Positions 30,500 through 41,545 are shown, numbered from the stretch's first letter. The stretch: 64,000 nt of DNA from Isoetes taiwanensis (GCA_021234155.1 JAJEKV010000016.1:20775863-20839862), one strand, 5' to 3'. The notes: generated by a model from the letters alone, not told the origin. Numbers and translations are program-made.

Positions 30500-31374
30500 G
30501 CCTTGTTTTTTGTAATCCCTGGTTTCAATTTTTTTGGCAATAGTCCTTGTGACTATTCTTTGTAAAGCTTTTTAATTAAATACAGAACTTGTTTTGCAAT
30601 AGTCCTTGTGACTCCATTTTTTGTAAAGCTTTTTCATTAATGACAGAACTCCTCTTCTCTACAGCTGTTGTGACTATTTTTTTTGCTTTAACTGTTCTCT
30701 GAGTTTCCACTGTTCTTTCAGTTAGCTGAACTGTTCAGTTAGCTGAACTTTTTGTCATTAATTATAAAATGCAAACAGGGAATTTGAAGGTGCAGAATCT
30801 ATGATCTGCACACCAACAAAATATGGTAACCAGCAGCAAATAGGAAAATATGAGATGGGTGACTCGGGTTCAAAAGAAATAGAGTTCAAAAGAAACTGAA
30901 AAGAAAAACACAGAATTCCCTGAAGCAAAAGTTAGTGGCCTTGCAAGAATCTTTGCACAAAGCAGAGCTTAATGAATTTTGGCCTCATATCAATTCAGGG
31001 ACCTAATTTGGGATCCATATATTGCTGTCACCAAAATCAGTCAAGATACTATCAGGAATCTGAGAGCCATTCCATTTTCTGACCGGGTCAAAAAATGGTC
31101 AATGCCCCTGGCTGATTATGGTGAAATCTGTGGTGAAAGCTGTGGTGAAAAATGTGGTGAAAACTGTGGTGGTGATGCAAACGTTGTTTTTATATTTTAA
31201 AGGGAGAAAAATACATATGGAAATCTACCATACCCGGTAGAATAGTTCATACTTCTTATGAAATGAAGTATGCAGAAAAATCAGGGAAAACTATAACCTT
31301 GAGCTTCTAGAATTATCAAAATGCATTAGAGATATAATAATAGCTGTTTTGAAGAGGTTAATGATGACATACAG
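30500..31374. other. Spacer between convergent gene sets, with weak coding remnant
   Basis: A plus-strand frame at about 30999-31160 (RDLIWDPYIAVTKISQDTIR) follows an acceptor-like CAG and ends in TGTGGTGAA repeats that read as CGE units. It may be a lost exon. The rest is AT-rich. Confidence 0.3.
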
Positions 31375-31719
31375 TTACTGGGCCTCAATCAGATCCTGCA
31401 TTGTGAGATCTGTAACTCTTCTTCTTCCAAGTATGTTCAAGATGAGATCAAGTTTTTCTGCTGAATAGTTGGTGAAATCCAGCAACACTAAAACATGAGC
31501 TTCTCGTTTCTGCTCCCACTTATGATACAGATTCATAAAGTATTGTCTCAGGTTGTTGTGTCTCCATGCATCTGGCCTGTTGAGCACTTTTTTAATGGCT
31601 GAAGCATGGATCATTTCCTGCTTTAGTTGGATGAACATATCCTCTTCCTCAAGCATGGAGAGAGCTGCGAACTCATCCTCAGAATCATACGCCACCCCCA
31701 GATGCCTGTCGGCTGCACC

Positions 31720-34502
31720 CAGGGTTTCTCTTAAGGGGCGAATATTCGCTAATATGCTATATTTGAGTGTTTTTATATAAATGGTTATGAATCTTAAGTA
31801 GGTTCAAAAAGAAATATATTTTTTAATTTTCGCCGGCATTTCGACCGATTAAGCTCCCGCCCAGCTCGAGGTCGCCCTAAAGACGACGGCAGGATTTCAG
31901 CTATTCGCCTACATCTTGACAAGAGATCTTATTTTCAAGGTTCATTCGCCTCTTAGCTCCCGTAGTTGCTGGTGCCTGAGAGTTTAAGAAGTCGAATTTG
32001 GTTCTGTGGTAAATCTGGGCACATGTACGAATTTTCGAAGCTTATAAATCTTATCTGGACTGATCGGTATTCTATCCGGCCTTCTTTGCTAGATAGTAGC
32101 TATGCATGCTGAACATTTTAGGCATCATTCTTTACAGTTATTGGCATTTACATGGTATTGATAAATCCATTGTTTCTTATATGTTTTTACTGGCATTATG
32201 CACTCTAATCCATGTCAACTGTGTCCAGCATGGAGCTTGGGTGACCTGAACATGAACAGATTGAGTGTTTTCCGAGATGTGGTATGCTTTCAACTCTTGT
32301 ATGCTTTTTATATAGATGTTCCTTCTAAAATATCGATTCAATCCATATGTATTTCATGTTGGAAGAAAGGAAGTTTGTAGTTTCGTTCAAAAATGTAGAA
32401 ATATATGGCTGTTTTTGATCTTATGGCTGACAAATGTACAACTCCCTTGAAAGCTCAGACGTGATGTCATGTAGTTTATTTCTATATTATTATGCAGTAG
32501 CGTCAATAACGTTTTATATTGATGTTTTCAGGCTCTAAATGTGCATATTCTTAGCACATCTTAAATTTCAAAGCAGGACATTAAATAAACAAGCAACAAT
32601 ATTTAACGATATCTTATCTTCTTCCATCGGGTTGCTTAACATCAGGTACTGACCAATGCCCTTACAAACATATCTTCCTTCCTGCATAGAAAAACTGTCC
32701 AAAGTTGACACCAGTATGGTGTCTTGATGCAATCCAAATTATTGTGGTCAGTATTTGACTTAAATCTTCCTTGTTCTTTAGATAGGCCACCATGGTTTAT
32801 CTTTCTTGTCACGATGCCCTTGAGTTCTTATCTTTGTCCACCAATTCTGAAGCTCAACGTCATTGATTACAGTCTCAGGGTCCCTATAGTAGAATGAGAC
32901 ATAGGTTTCTACCCAGGATTTAATGCTAGACCATACAAGAAGTCCATCTGCTGTATACGGATAGTCCTCAAGTACAAGACGCAACCCATGTGGTGCAGAA
33001 GGATCTTCTACAGCCATACCTCTGTACATACATTCCAAGTTAGCCATCTTTAATTATAATGGTGCCACAAATAAACTGATTATGCAGATATTACAACCAA
33101 CCTCTTGATCAAATTTGCAGGCAATCCCTCTTTGTCAAAGCGCCACTCGGCTGCATAAGCTGCAGAACTCATTTCCAATGCATATTGGCCTGGAGTAAAG
33201 CACTTCTCTATGATACCATCTACACTGATCAGTGTTTGTCTTGCAGCTCCATTAATATCCAGGGTGTATCCAGCGCCAATTAATATCCAGCGCCAATTAG
33301 CAATATTTTTCCTGATTTTGCAAATCAACCAGGCAGCACAAGCTCTATGTTCCTTTCTTGAAGTTTCATTTTCCATTTTTTCTAATTTTACTGCGACCAA
33401 GCAGCACAAACTCAAAAGTGAGGTATCTAACAAGTGCCCACATATATATGTGTATGGAAGTGTTCTAGTATGTCAATCTCTCTGTTAAGCTAAAGAGGCC
33501 TTGTGTGCACTGTATTCAATTTCTCTGTTGATCTAACGAGTTCACTTTCAAAATAAGAGCTTAAGATTTATGATCTTTTTGCTTTCTCATTGGAAGATTT
33601 GCTTAGGTGGAATGTATCACTGTTTCCTAATAAAACTATGCCTTCAGAGCTATCGTGTTACCATTTGTAGGTTGATTCTCTCTTGCAAATTTAATGATCA
33701 ACGCCAAAGTTGGTTTCTACTATTTATTCTGTTGCTTAAAAAACCAAGGGAATGTAAACATTGAGTTTTCACTACTGTTTAGTAAAAGTTGTAGCAACAT
33801 TACAATCTTAAAATTTTATGGGCCTTTATGAATGCCAATTAAATTTTTAAGGCACCAAAGGCACATCAATATGGCCTTCAACTCATGTACATTTTATATC
33901 ATGTTCACATAAATATCAAACATCAACATGTGAGATTAATGTTTAGTTAAGAACTTAAAACTCATTGACATGTTTGAGCTTTTTTTGTCTGTTTAGGCAC
34001 TTTACAAAAACAACCTTGAAAAATTGCATTTGAAATTTGTAAGAATCAATTCCATGAAAAATAATCAAGGGAGTGCTACTAGGGTCAATGATAATCTCAG
34101 CCCTATGTTACAGAATTGTCACATGAATGACTTTCATTTGTGTTGGCCAGTAATATGTACATCAAAATTCAAAGAATGTATAAGGTAATTGTTCAAAGAA
34201 TATATGAGGTAATTGGGTGTGAATGCTCCACTTTAGTTTCCTTTTTATATTCGATATTGTCTAGATGGACATGTTTCGAGCACCAGCCATAACACACAAA
34301 AGACAATAACAAGCACTAAGAATAATATTAAAGGGAAAAAAGATTACGCGTGGCATTGTTGTACTTCAAAAATTCGCCTTTAATACTATGTCAAAACATG
34401 AAAAGATAAATAAATTCGCCACTATTAGCTAACCTTCAAAACTGAAATTCGTCAGGTGTTCTAAACTTATCCACTTAAGAATTTTCCTTAAGGGAAACCC
34501 TG
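31720..34502. mobile_element. hAT-type element, 2783 bp, carrying a lipoxygenase fragment
   Basis: The exact 8 bp direct repeat GCTGCACC flanks it (31712-31719 and 34503-34510). The termini are inverted repeats with one mismatch: CAGGGTTTCTCTTAAGG (31720-31736) and, from the right, CAGGGTTTCCCTTAAGG (34486-34502). This is diagnostic of hAT. No transposase remains; the interior holds two lipoxygenase-like exons on the minus strand and AT-rich DNA. It is inserted in an exon of the larger element. Confidence 0.9.
32782..33255 (-). pseudogene. Lipoxygenase (LOX) gene fragment, two exons
   Basis: The minus strand encodes GAARQTLISVDGIIEKCFTP, then GQYALEMSSAAYAAEWRFDK and LPANLIKR, then donor G|GTTGGT. 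After an intron of about 85 bases, acceptor TACAG is followed by RGMAVEDPSAPHGLRLVLED, YPYTADGLLVWSSIKSWVET and [13 protein letters not shown]. These are highly conserved blocks of the plant lipoxygenase catalytic domain, located after the first iron-binding histidines. The iron ligands themselves lie outside the fragment. Intron placement is preserved, so genomic DNA was captured, not cDNA. It has no start or terminal exon and lies wholly inside the hAT element, so it is a passenger. Confidence 0.85.
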
Positions 34503-34759
34503 GCTGCACCAGCTCTATTAAGTCTCCTGACTGCATCTGTGTAAAACAACATCATTAGTAATATAGAAATCACATTCTACTACAAAGAAAGGCAACCGCC
34601 TAGCACTGCCTTGGCTTCTAATTCTTTAAGCCTATCAGGAATTAACCTCTGTTTTAAGCCTAGAATACCTCGGAATTCATGGGTCCTCCGCTCCTCTAAT
34701 ATCCGCCTCTGTTCCTGGTTTATTTGCTCCAGTATAGGTCCTACCAGATGCGACTGCAT

Positions 34760-35160
34760 TTGAACTGGCGAAATTGTTTGTGCTCATGTTCTCCTTCTGT
34801 TTTCTTCCGCCATAGCTGGATTGGGATAAACCAATGTCTGCATGCAAAACTAGATTTAGGGTTTCCCCCCAATGCTTCCTGCACAGCTAGCTTTTGAATG
34901 ATTGACCTTGCATTTGATGTGACAGATTTCCAATGGTGGGTTTCATCATGTGTTTCTCTGTCCCATTCTGTTCATCCTTAATGTAATTTTTCTGTGTGTC
35001 ACTTTCACCCTGTCAATTAAACAGTGAGAGATTGAAGAGTGAAGATTTATATTAAACATATAAAATGATTACATAAGGTTACATTTCATATTACAAGCCA
35101 GGATTTCTATTAAACATTTCAGATTACATGAGAAACAAAATTTTTTATATACACTTACTT
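34760..35160. other. Spacer inside the 15.5 kb element
   Basis: AT-rich, on the minus-strand-coding half of the element. It may contain a 5' leader or further upstream exon of the interrupted gene; none was recognised. Confidence 0.3.
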
Positions 35161-35779
35161 TCATTCCTGTGCGTCTATCAAAAAGAGATGTGGGTCCAGC
35201 TCCTCCTCGTCATCTTCTATGATCACCAGATCAGTGGCCACCGGGTCAGCTTGCCAGCCTATTTCATCCCATTCTGGAGGGAAAGCAAAAAACCATAATG
35301 GTGCAGTATTACCAAACAGAATAGCAGCTTCTCCATTTGCATCCTGCAAGCCCTTGTGAAGGTAGAACATATCCCTGAAGTGAAGGAATTGCTCCTCTGT
35401 AAACAACCTATCATAACAAAAGCAGAACCTGTCTAGCGTAAAGGCTTGGTACCCATTAAGCAGAAAAGGTTTCAACCTTTGCATGAGGAAGAGGCCAAAG
35501 ATGCTGGTGTGTAAAAATTTCAGTGTCAGCAGAGTAAGTTGAGAGGTCTGGGAGGTTCGGTGTACAATTCAACCTCCTGGTGAGAGCTTTCAGCATTTCT
35601 GTGGTCATATTCTCATCCGGTGAATAGAGAAATTTCTGTTGCCTGAGGATGTCCATCCATTCTGCATGGGTGAAAATTGGGACAGCACGCCTAGGTATTA
35701 TGGGTTCTTCTTCTCTGGTCACATTGTCCCATTCCGGCACTCCATCGTTTTGCAGCATCCAAGAGGTGAAGTTGGCCAT
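35161..35779 (-). pseudogene. Unknown element-encoded acidic protein, one frameshift
   Basis: ATG 35779 opens MANFTSWMLQNDGVPEWDNV and reads VPIFTHAEWMDILRQQKFLY and EIFTHQHLWPLPH. Near 35490 the reading changes frame and continues MQRLKPFLLNGYQAFTLDRF, then a tryptophan-rich APLWFFAFPPEWDEIGW and an acidic tail ending FLIDAQE. The two parts overlap, suggesting one gene with a single indel. Upstream, 35800-35950 contains reiterated CTGTAAACTGC words. The family is unknown; it is probably a private gene of the large element. Confidence 0.5.
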
Positions 35780-36377
35780 GTCTGCTGAAGTAGCTGCTGT
35801 AAGCTGTAAACTGTAAACTGCTTCCCACCCAACTGTAAACTGTAAACTGCTTCCCAAGTAAACTGCTGCTGTAAACTGTAAGGATCTGGCTCGGTCGGGA
35901 GCAAGAAGAATGGCTGCTGTAAACTCGGTCGGGAGCAAGAAGAATGGCCTTTTGGGTTGCCCGAGGTCATTAATTTTTGCCATCCCATAATGATTTTCGG
36001 GTACGGCTGTCAGCCAAAGGATGATGAGGGGGATGGGACCGAGAGAATTTAAGGAAAAGGAAAGCATTTCAGTGGAAAAGCTGTTCAAAAGGATATATCT
36101 GTCTCGGGGGAAGAGACAGAAAGTGAAACAGGTGGTGAAACATGTGGTGAAACACATGTGGTGACACATGTGGTGAACCTGACGCATGTTACATCAGGGA
36201 CATCAAAATACAATTACATATTACATCAAAAGCAAACATATTACATTGAAACAAGGGACATCAAAATACAATTGAGCATGGAATTGAGTTTCTTATATTA
36301 TTCCCAAACAAGGCAAGACACAACAACATATATTCAAAATTTCTGAATCATTTCCTAACCTGTAAGAATGTGTTCAA

Positions 36378-39300
36378 CTATTCTTCATCAGACATATCAG
36401 ACATGCTATCTTCATCAAATAAAACCTCGGGCACGTTTTCTAGAATCTTTTCCTCATCTGCCTGGTCTAGCCTGTAAACAGTTCGAGCACCTTTCTTGAT
36501 CTGCTGCATGGGAACTCGAATAGCACAAATTTGAGTAGAGAATACAAGTGACTTTGGCTCGTTTGTCAACAACTCATATATCACCCTTGACCGAGGCTTC
36601 TTTCTATAGTAAATGCCCTCCACAACGGTTTCACCTCTCATAAACAAGTTTCCGTTCTGCTTGAAGTCATTTTCAACTTCAAATTTTGGCTTGGTGCATA
36701 GCAACATCCAAAATACAGAATCCTCCTCATTCCCTTTAGGTGCAGCAATTGCAAAGCTGTCTCCTTCTCTTAGTGCTTCTGCAAGTACATTTGCCAAGGT
36801 TGAGTATAGTGGCCTGGTAGACTTGCGGGTCTCTTCCACATCCGCATGAACATTGGAGGATGGTTCAACGACTACAAGGTTCCATTCATCTACATACAAT
36901 TTGTTCTCACACATGTCCCATTTTCCATCCAAACAATTCTTTGCAAAAACATGATAGCTTTTTACGGTATGTAGGCGTGTTGGATTTCATCTTGAATCCA
37001 TGGATTTGAATGAATTTGCCTGGTTTACGGAATTGTCTCGCACCCCAAGCCTTTTTTCTGTTGATATCCTCGGGTTTTATTTCCCGAAGTATCTCGAACT
37101 TTTCTTCCATTTTCAGTCCACTCGGATGTACCGCATTGAAATTGTTTTCTCGCAATTTTCGCCACATCATGGGCATTATCTAGTTTAATGGGATGTTTAA
37201 GTCAGAGACCTCGTATCCATCTTTTCAATTCTGGCGCCTTCCCATCATGTTCACCTTTTCCATGGTTTGATCCAAAGAAGTTCCACATCATGTTGACCTC
37301 TCAGTATCACTGGCGTACCTTCCAACAAAATAAAATGATCCATTTGCTTTGAATTGTGATGCAGCACCATCCGAAAATACATAGTCTTTGTTTGGGGACA
37401 TTGCCTTTTACGCTTTTAAGTACTCAAAATGTTTCATAAAACAATGTTGAACAAAAAGTGTGTCATGTTCCCTATCATCCGACACATAGTAGTGTGTTTC
37501 CTTCTCAATGGTGTCTGTCTGTGGATCAACCTGATAGGTTATTTGAACAAATATAGTTATCTAGTTGTTGACCCAACGCATGGACTGAACTTCAGTTGCT
37601 CCTTAAAAGTATAATTCTCTGCGAAGTCAACCACGGATAGGTAAGCATCTCCAGGCAAGTTATCAAGGAGTTCTTTGTCTCGGCCACTTTCGCCACTTAT
37701 ATCTGTAGTTGTGTGAAGGAAATTTTGGAAGCTTCTCCAACATTTTGTTCACCAGTGGAAGACTTGCAGTTTCATTGTGTTGGTGAAGGAGCTTAGACTT
37801 CTTGCTGCCATCTCTGAATACAATTTTTTTATAGTCTAGGTATTCCCACTTCACCATGCCACTATCACTAGATTGTTCATGTGGGCAGATAGGGAACTTC
37901 TTAATCCCACACTCTTTACACTCACCCAGAATGCATTCCCTCTTATGGTAAGGTTGGAAGCTAGTTTTCTCATATAAAATTCCCCGCTTACAGACTTTTT
38001 GTGCTACTTATTTTGTATTCAGGGCATACTGCAGATTCACCATATATATGTCCGACCAAAAAGTCGACAAGTGCGTACCGCAGCTTTTTGGGTGCTTAGT
38101 TCTCATACTATTGAAGCCATCTATTATCATCGCAGATTCTAACATGGTATATATACAGCAGCAACTATTGAAGTCCTTTAATTTTACAACAAACCATGGT
38201 TTCAGCTTTTCAAACATCCTCTGTTTGATCATAACACTAGGATGTTCCGTCTTGAATTTCCTAAACAATTGCAACTGCAAGGAAGATAACAAGGTGATCA
38301 GCATATTTATTGCACACTACATTTCCACCACACTAGGCATCACATAGCATATATTACAGACATTCATCTTACACCTCGTTATTCACCACACTAGGCACCA
38401 CAAAGCATATAATACATAATTTATTGTACACCATATTTTTTCACCACACTAGGCATCACATAGCATATATTACAGACATTCATCTTACACCTCGTTATTC
38501 ACCACACTAGGCACCACAAAGCATATAATACATAATTTATTGCACACCATATTTTTCACCACACTAGGCACCACATAGCATATATTACAGCATTTATTTA
38601 CACCATATTTTTCACCACACTATGCACTACATAGAATATATTACAGCATTTATTTTACACCATGTTATTCACCACACTAGGCAGCACATAGCATATATTA
38701 CAGCATTTATTTTACACCACGTTATTCACCACACTAGGCACCACAAAGCGTATATTTAGAGCATTTATTTTTCACCATATTTTTCACCACACTAGGCACC
38801 ACATAGCATATATTACAGCATGTATTTTACACCATGTTATTCACCACACTAGGCACCACAAAGCATATATTTACAAAGATTTATTTTACACCACGTGCCT
38901 CACCACACTAGGCAAAGACATATCATATATCACAAAGATTAATAGGCACCACACACACCACGAGCAATCACTAACCACACCAACCACATATCACAAGCAA
39001 TCACTAACCACATACCACATACCACATTAACAATAAAAAATATGGTGAAGATGAAGAAATGAAATAACCTGTGATTCTTCCAGATAGTGAGTGGCATGAT
39101 CCTCTCTTACATTTCGTTCCAATCTTCTGAACTTAACATCCTTTGCATTTGAGAGACCCTCACTTTTTTGGGTCCAAAATTGCTGCACAAGTTCTATGAC
39201 GAGAATTGGGAATTGCATCCGCTCTTCTAACTCTTTTGTACAAAACCCATTTCCCCCTTTGCAATCTATCTCTTCCCTCTTCAATTTTGCTTTGGTAAGA

Positions 39301-39888
39301 TTCCTAGGATGAACACCAATAGTTTACCAAAACCCCGAGAGCAGCGGCGGGATTAGCACTTTTCGGTATTAATGCTTCCTCTTACGGCCATAGCAAGGCA
39401 ACTACTCTTGGCTGCTAAAGCTGTCATTCTTTGTTAGACTTCTTCACAAGTTGAATGGAAGCCCTAAGGTTGCTGACCACAATGCTCTTGGCTTGCAAAT
39501 CTTTCAGCTCTTCACCAAGTATGCTGTCCATTGTGTCATCTTCCAGAAAATCTCGTAAAACCTCTTTCTTATCACTGTCAGCCAAGCCTTTAGTGGTGCT
39601 ATGAAATGAAGATAATAATTTCAACACCATCCGACGCCTAGTAGAGGCCGTTCTGGTGGATCCTCCCTCTGCTGATGCAATTTTTGCTAATTCTTCTTTA
39701 GCTTCCCTTTTTCTTTTCCTTTGGCGTCCTTTATGATCCCGTTCTTGTTCTGGAGTTCTCTTTCTCTTACCTGTGCTCCGGTTTGAGATTTTAGGCAGAT
39801 TTGCTTCCAAATTAAATGATTCAAAGTATGAACCGGATTGATCCACAACCGGATTAAGCGCCATAGCCGTGTGCTTCAGGAAAGGCAC
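36378..39888 (-). pseudogene. DDE-type transposase-like gene of the 15.5 kb element, frame-disrupted
   Basis: Minus-strand pieces in order make one transposase-like protein. They are a basic N-terminus (MALNPVVDQSGSYFESFNLE; RKRTPEQERDHKGRQRKRKR); a conserved helical block (LVQQFWTQKSEGLSNAKDVK; HATHYLEESQ); after an intron (39068-38275), LFRKFKTEHPSVMIKQRMFE and KPWFVVKLKDFNSCCCIY; a zinc-knuckle CILGECKECGIKKFPICP; KFPSHNYRYKW; then the putative catalytic motifs VVDFAENYTF, VFSDGAASQFKA and NHGKGEHDGK. A C-terminal globular domain follows (SFAIAAPKGNEEDSVFWMLL; MRGETVVEGIYY). The intron join SQ|LQLFRKF is exact and in frame. At least six frame breaks or stops occur, including in the catalytic core, so this copy is inactive. 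I could not name the superfamily. Confidence 0.7.
38280..39060 (-). repeat. CACCACACTAGGCACCACA satellite inside the transposase intron
   Basis: About a dozen units of 55-65 bases contain CACCACACTAGGCACCACA, AGCATATATTACAG and CATTTATTTTACACCA. They fill almost all of the 794 bp intron between donor CACAG|GTTATT and acceptor CTTGCAG|TTG. The core CACCACA equals the subterminal motif at the other end. Confidence 0.85.
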
Positions 39889-40044
39889 GGGTGGGTCGTG
39901 GGTTTAGGAATCGGTTAGGTGGAGATTGGAATGGGACGGGTGGCGTAGGAAATTGGAATGGGACGGGTGGCGTAGGAATCGGGTTGTTGCAGTTCAAGAA
40001 ATGATTGAATCCGGGCAGTACATGCACTAGGCGCCAAACAAACA

Positions 40045-40137
40045 TTTAAAATCGCACCACAAATTTGATATCTCCCACCACATTTTTAGGGGGGACAGTG
40101 GGGACACCCAGGGTGTTCCACTACAACATGCTTTCAC
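40045..40137 (-). repeat. Right terminal inverted repeat of the 15.5 kb element
   Basis: The outer 20 bp (40118-40137) is a perfect inverted match to 24654-24673. The inner CACCACATTTTTAGGGG corresponds to the left inner block. The flanking base after it is C 40138. Confidence 0.7.
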
Positions 40138-40139
40138 CC

Positions 40140-40850
40140 AGTGATGCCCATGACAACAAGTTGGTGCACATAAAACTTCATATGGAGATATGTGGACAAT
40201 ACTTTAGCTTACCTCACAACACCTATTTGGCAAGCTTACACATCACTGTTTGCTCACAACAGCACACAATAATGCACTCATCAGCTACAAATCTGCTAGA
40301 ATCTGGTGAAGGGGACTGAAGCATTTGAAGCTTTATGGCATTTTCATGTCATTCTCATGGTCCCCTCCAGCAAAACATGAACAATATTAGTATGGGAGAG
40401 CAAAGATTCAGTTGGTTTACAAGTTGTCTCCACAATCCTTATCAAATAAGGTTAAGGTGCTTACCTTGAGAAAATGCAACATTGAAATAGATCTCCATCT
40501 TGCAGAAATACGTTACCAAACATGTCTTGCACAATTCTGATACCAAACAAGCAGAAGTTTTAGTCTAGGTTATCCAAACATGTAGATAAAATGATTGGCA
40601 TGCTATGAAGGGTACTTATATCTCCAAGAACAGTACTTGCAAATGACAAATTTCAAAACAGAGTTGTTATTTCACAAACTAGTGCCACATTGAAGACATG
40701 TTGCATGAGCACAAAAGTTTCACTGTACCAGGTAAATGTACAAAAACATTGAAGGCATGTTGCAAGAGCACAAAAGTTTCATTGTACCATGTAATGTACA
40801 AAAGACAATGCAAATCTATGCATTGTAGCTAGACCTAATCTGGTAGTTCT
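40140..40850. other. Intergenic; local repeat
   Basis: A direct repeat of about 65 bases containing AGCACAAAAGTTTCA and GTACAAAA lies at about 40688-40745 and 40750-40803. No gene was seen. Confidence 0.4.
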
Positions 40851-40854
40851 TCGT

Positions 40855-41545
40855 TTGTCTTACAATGACTTGACAGGTCCTCTTCCTCCTATGCTTCCAG
40901 GATGGAGCAATTTGGTATTGCTTTCTCTAACAGGTAATAGATTGAGTGGCAACCTTCCTGCATATTTGGGCAGCCTGCCTAAATTAATATTCCTTCGGTT
41001 GGACAGCAACAGCTTCCATGGGAGAATACCTTCTAGTTTCCATAGCTTCCCAGCAAGCTAGCAATAATCAGTTATCTGGAAGTCCTCAAAGGGAAGGGAA
41101 GAATAATTTCATCTATTTCGATGTATCATTGAACAATCAGGTCCTCTGCCATCTAGTCTTAGTGCAGCCACTTCAATGTATCTTTCAATTATTTTGAAGG
41201 TGAATTTCTCTCTCGATATTTTTCTCTTCAGCTGAATGTATTATAGACTTGTCCTACAATCAGTTCGACAGGATAAATCCCCTTCAAATTCACACCTCTT
41301 CAATGGCATCTTATATTGACGTGAGCAATAGCAGACTTGCAGGAGGTATACAATACTTCTGCATGCTACCAGGTTTATCACTTTTAGATGCATCAAGCAA
41401 TGGAATGACAGGGGAGTTACCAATGTGTCTATTCAACATGACAAAACTTCAGGTGCTAGCCATCTTCAACAACAGCTTCTCTTCCCCCTTCCCAACACAA
41501 TGCTTCGGATTATTTCTTGGTTTCCGCAGATTATTTTGATCAACG
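40855..41545 (+). pseudogene. LRR receptor-like protein fragment
   Basis: Frames at 40855-41061 and 41249-41539 encode LRR units (GWSNLVLLSLTGNRLSGNLP; LGSLPKLIFLRLDSNSFHGR; GLSLLDASSNGMTGELPMCL). The order and sequence follow the larger copy at 47440-48150 closely, with frameshifts and deletions near 41065, 41150 and 41500. Downstream, about 41580-41700 still matches (GGGAGTCAAAAGG). It lacks the N-terminal cap, most repeats and the membrane segment, so it is a truncated duplicate. Confidence 0.8.

Larger units (their letters stand above)
31375..34759 (-). pseudogene. Unknown element-encoded gene (176 aa before disruption), split by a nested hAT element
   Basis: Start ATG is at 34757-34759 (MQSHLVGPILEQINQEQRRI), a helical, charged exon to 34600. 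An intron of 63 bp with GC...AG ends (34599-34537) follows. The next exon begins at 34536 and is cut at 34503 by the hAT insertion. It resumes at 31711 and ends at stop 31375. Removing the hAT element and one 8 bp duplication gives one open frame across the join (LNRAGAADRHLGVAYDSEDE), 531 bases in all. The C-terminal part contains AHVLVLLDFTNYSAEKLDLI and ends RRVTDLTMQDLIEAQ. No family is recognised; a helical adaptor is a guess from composition only. Confidence 0.6.
24654..40137. mobile_element. 15.5 kb terminal-inverted-repeat element with its own gene set
   Basis: The left terminus GTGAAAGCATGTTGTAGTGG (24654-24673) is a perfect 20/20 inverted repeat of 40118-40137. Inside it a second, diverged inverted block aligns: the left carries CACCACATTTTTAGG and GTGTGGTGGGAACTACCGAA, and the right, read inwards, carries CCTAAAAATGTGGTGGGAGA and TATCAAATTTGTGGTG. 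Genes in the left half are on the plus strand (RING/coiled-coil, HAD-like, Ulp1-like, a small ORF) and in the right half on the minus strand (two unknown genes, a transposase-like gene). CACCACAT satellites sit near both ends. No target duplication is evident. The reading that the two 20-mers are outward-facing ends of separate CACTA elements is less likely, given the inner matching block. Confidence 0.65.

Noticed and set aside
29917-30515. Frames of 191, 185 and 141 codons overlapping the 103-codon ORF.
   Set aside because: The region is GC-rich with few stops. Only the frame from ATG 30181 has a good start context and a balanced protein; the others begin in the ATGTGGTG repeat.
24654-40137. 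Reading the two 20-mers as outward-facing CACTA termini of flanking elements.
   Set aside because: CACTACAACATG does resemble a CACTA start, but the sequences just outside the 20-mers do not match each other, while the sequences just inside do. No subterminal repeats lie outside.
24640-40150. A degenerate 8-9 bp target duplication (TTAGTAAA versus CCAGTGAT).
   Set aside because: Only half the positions agree, while the adjoining terminal repeats are perfect, so I do not claim a duplication.
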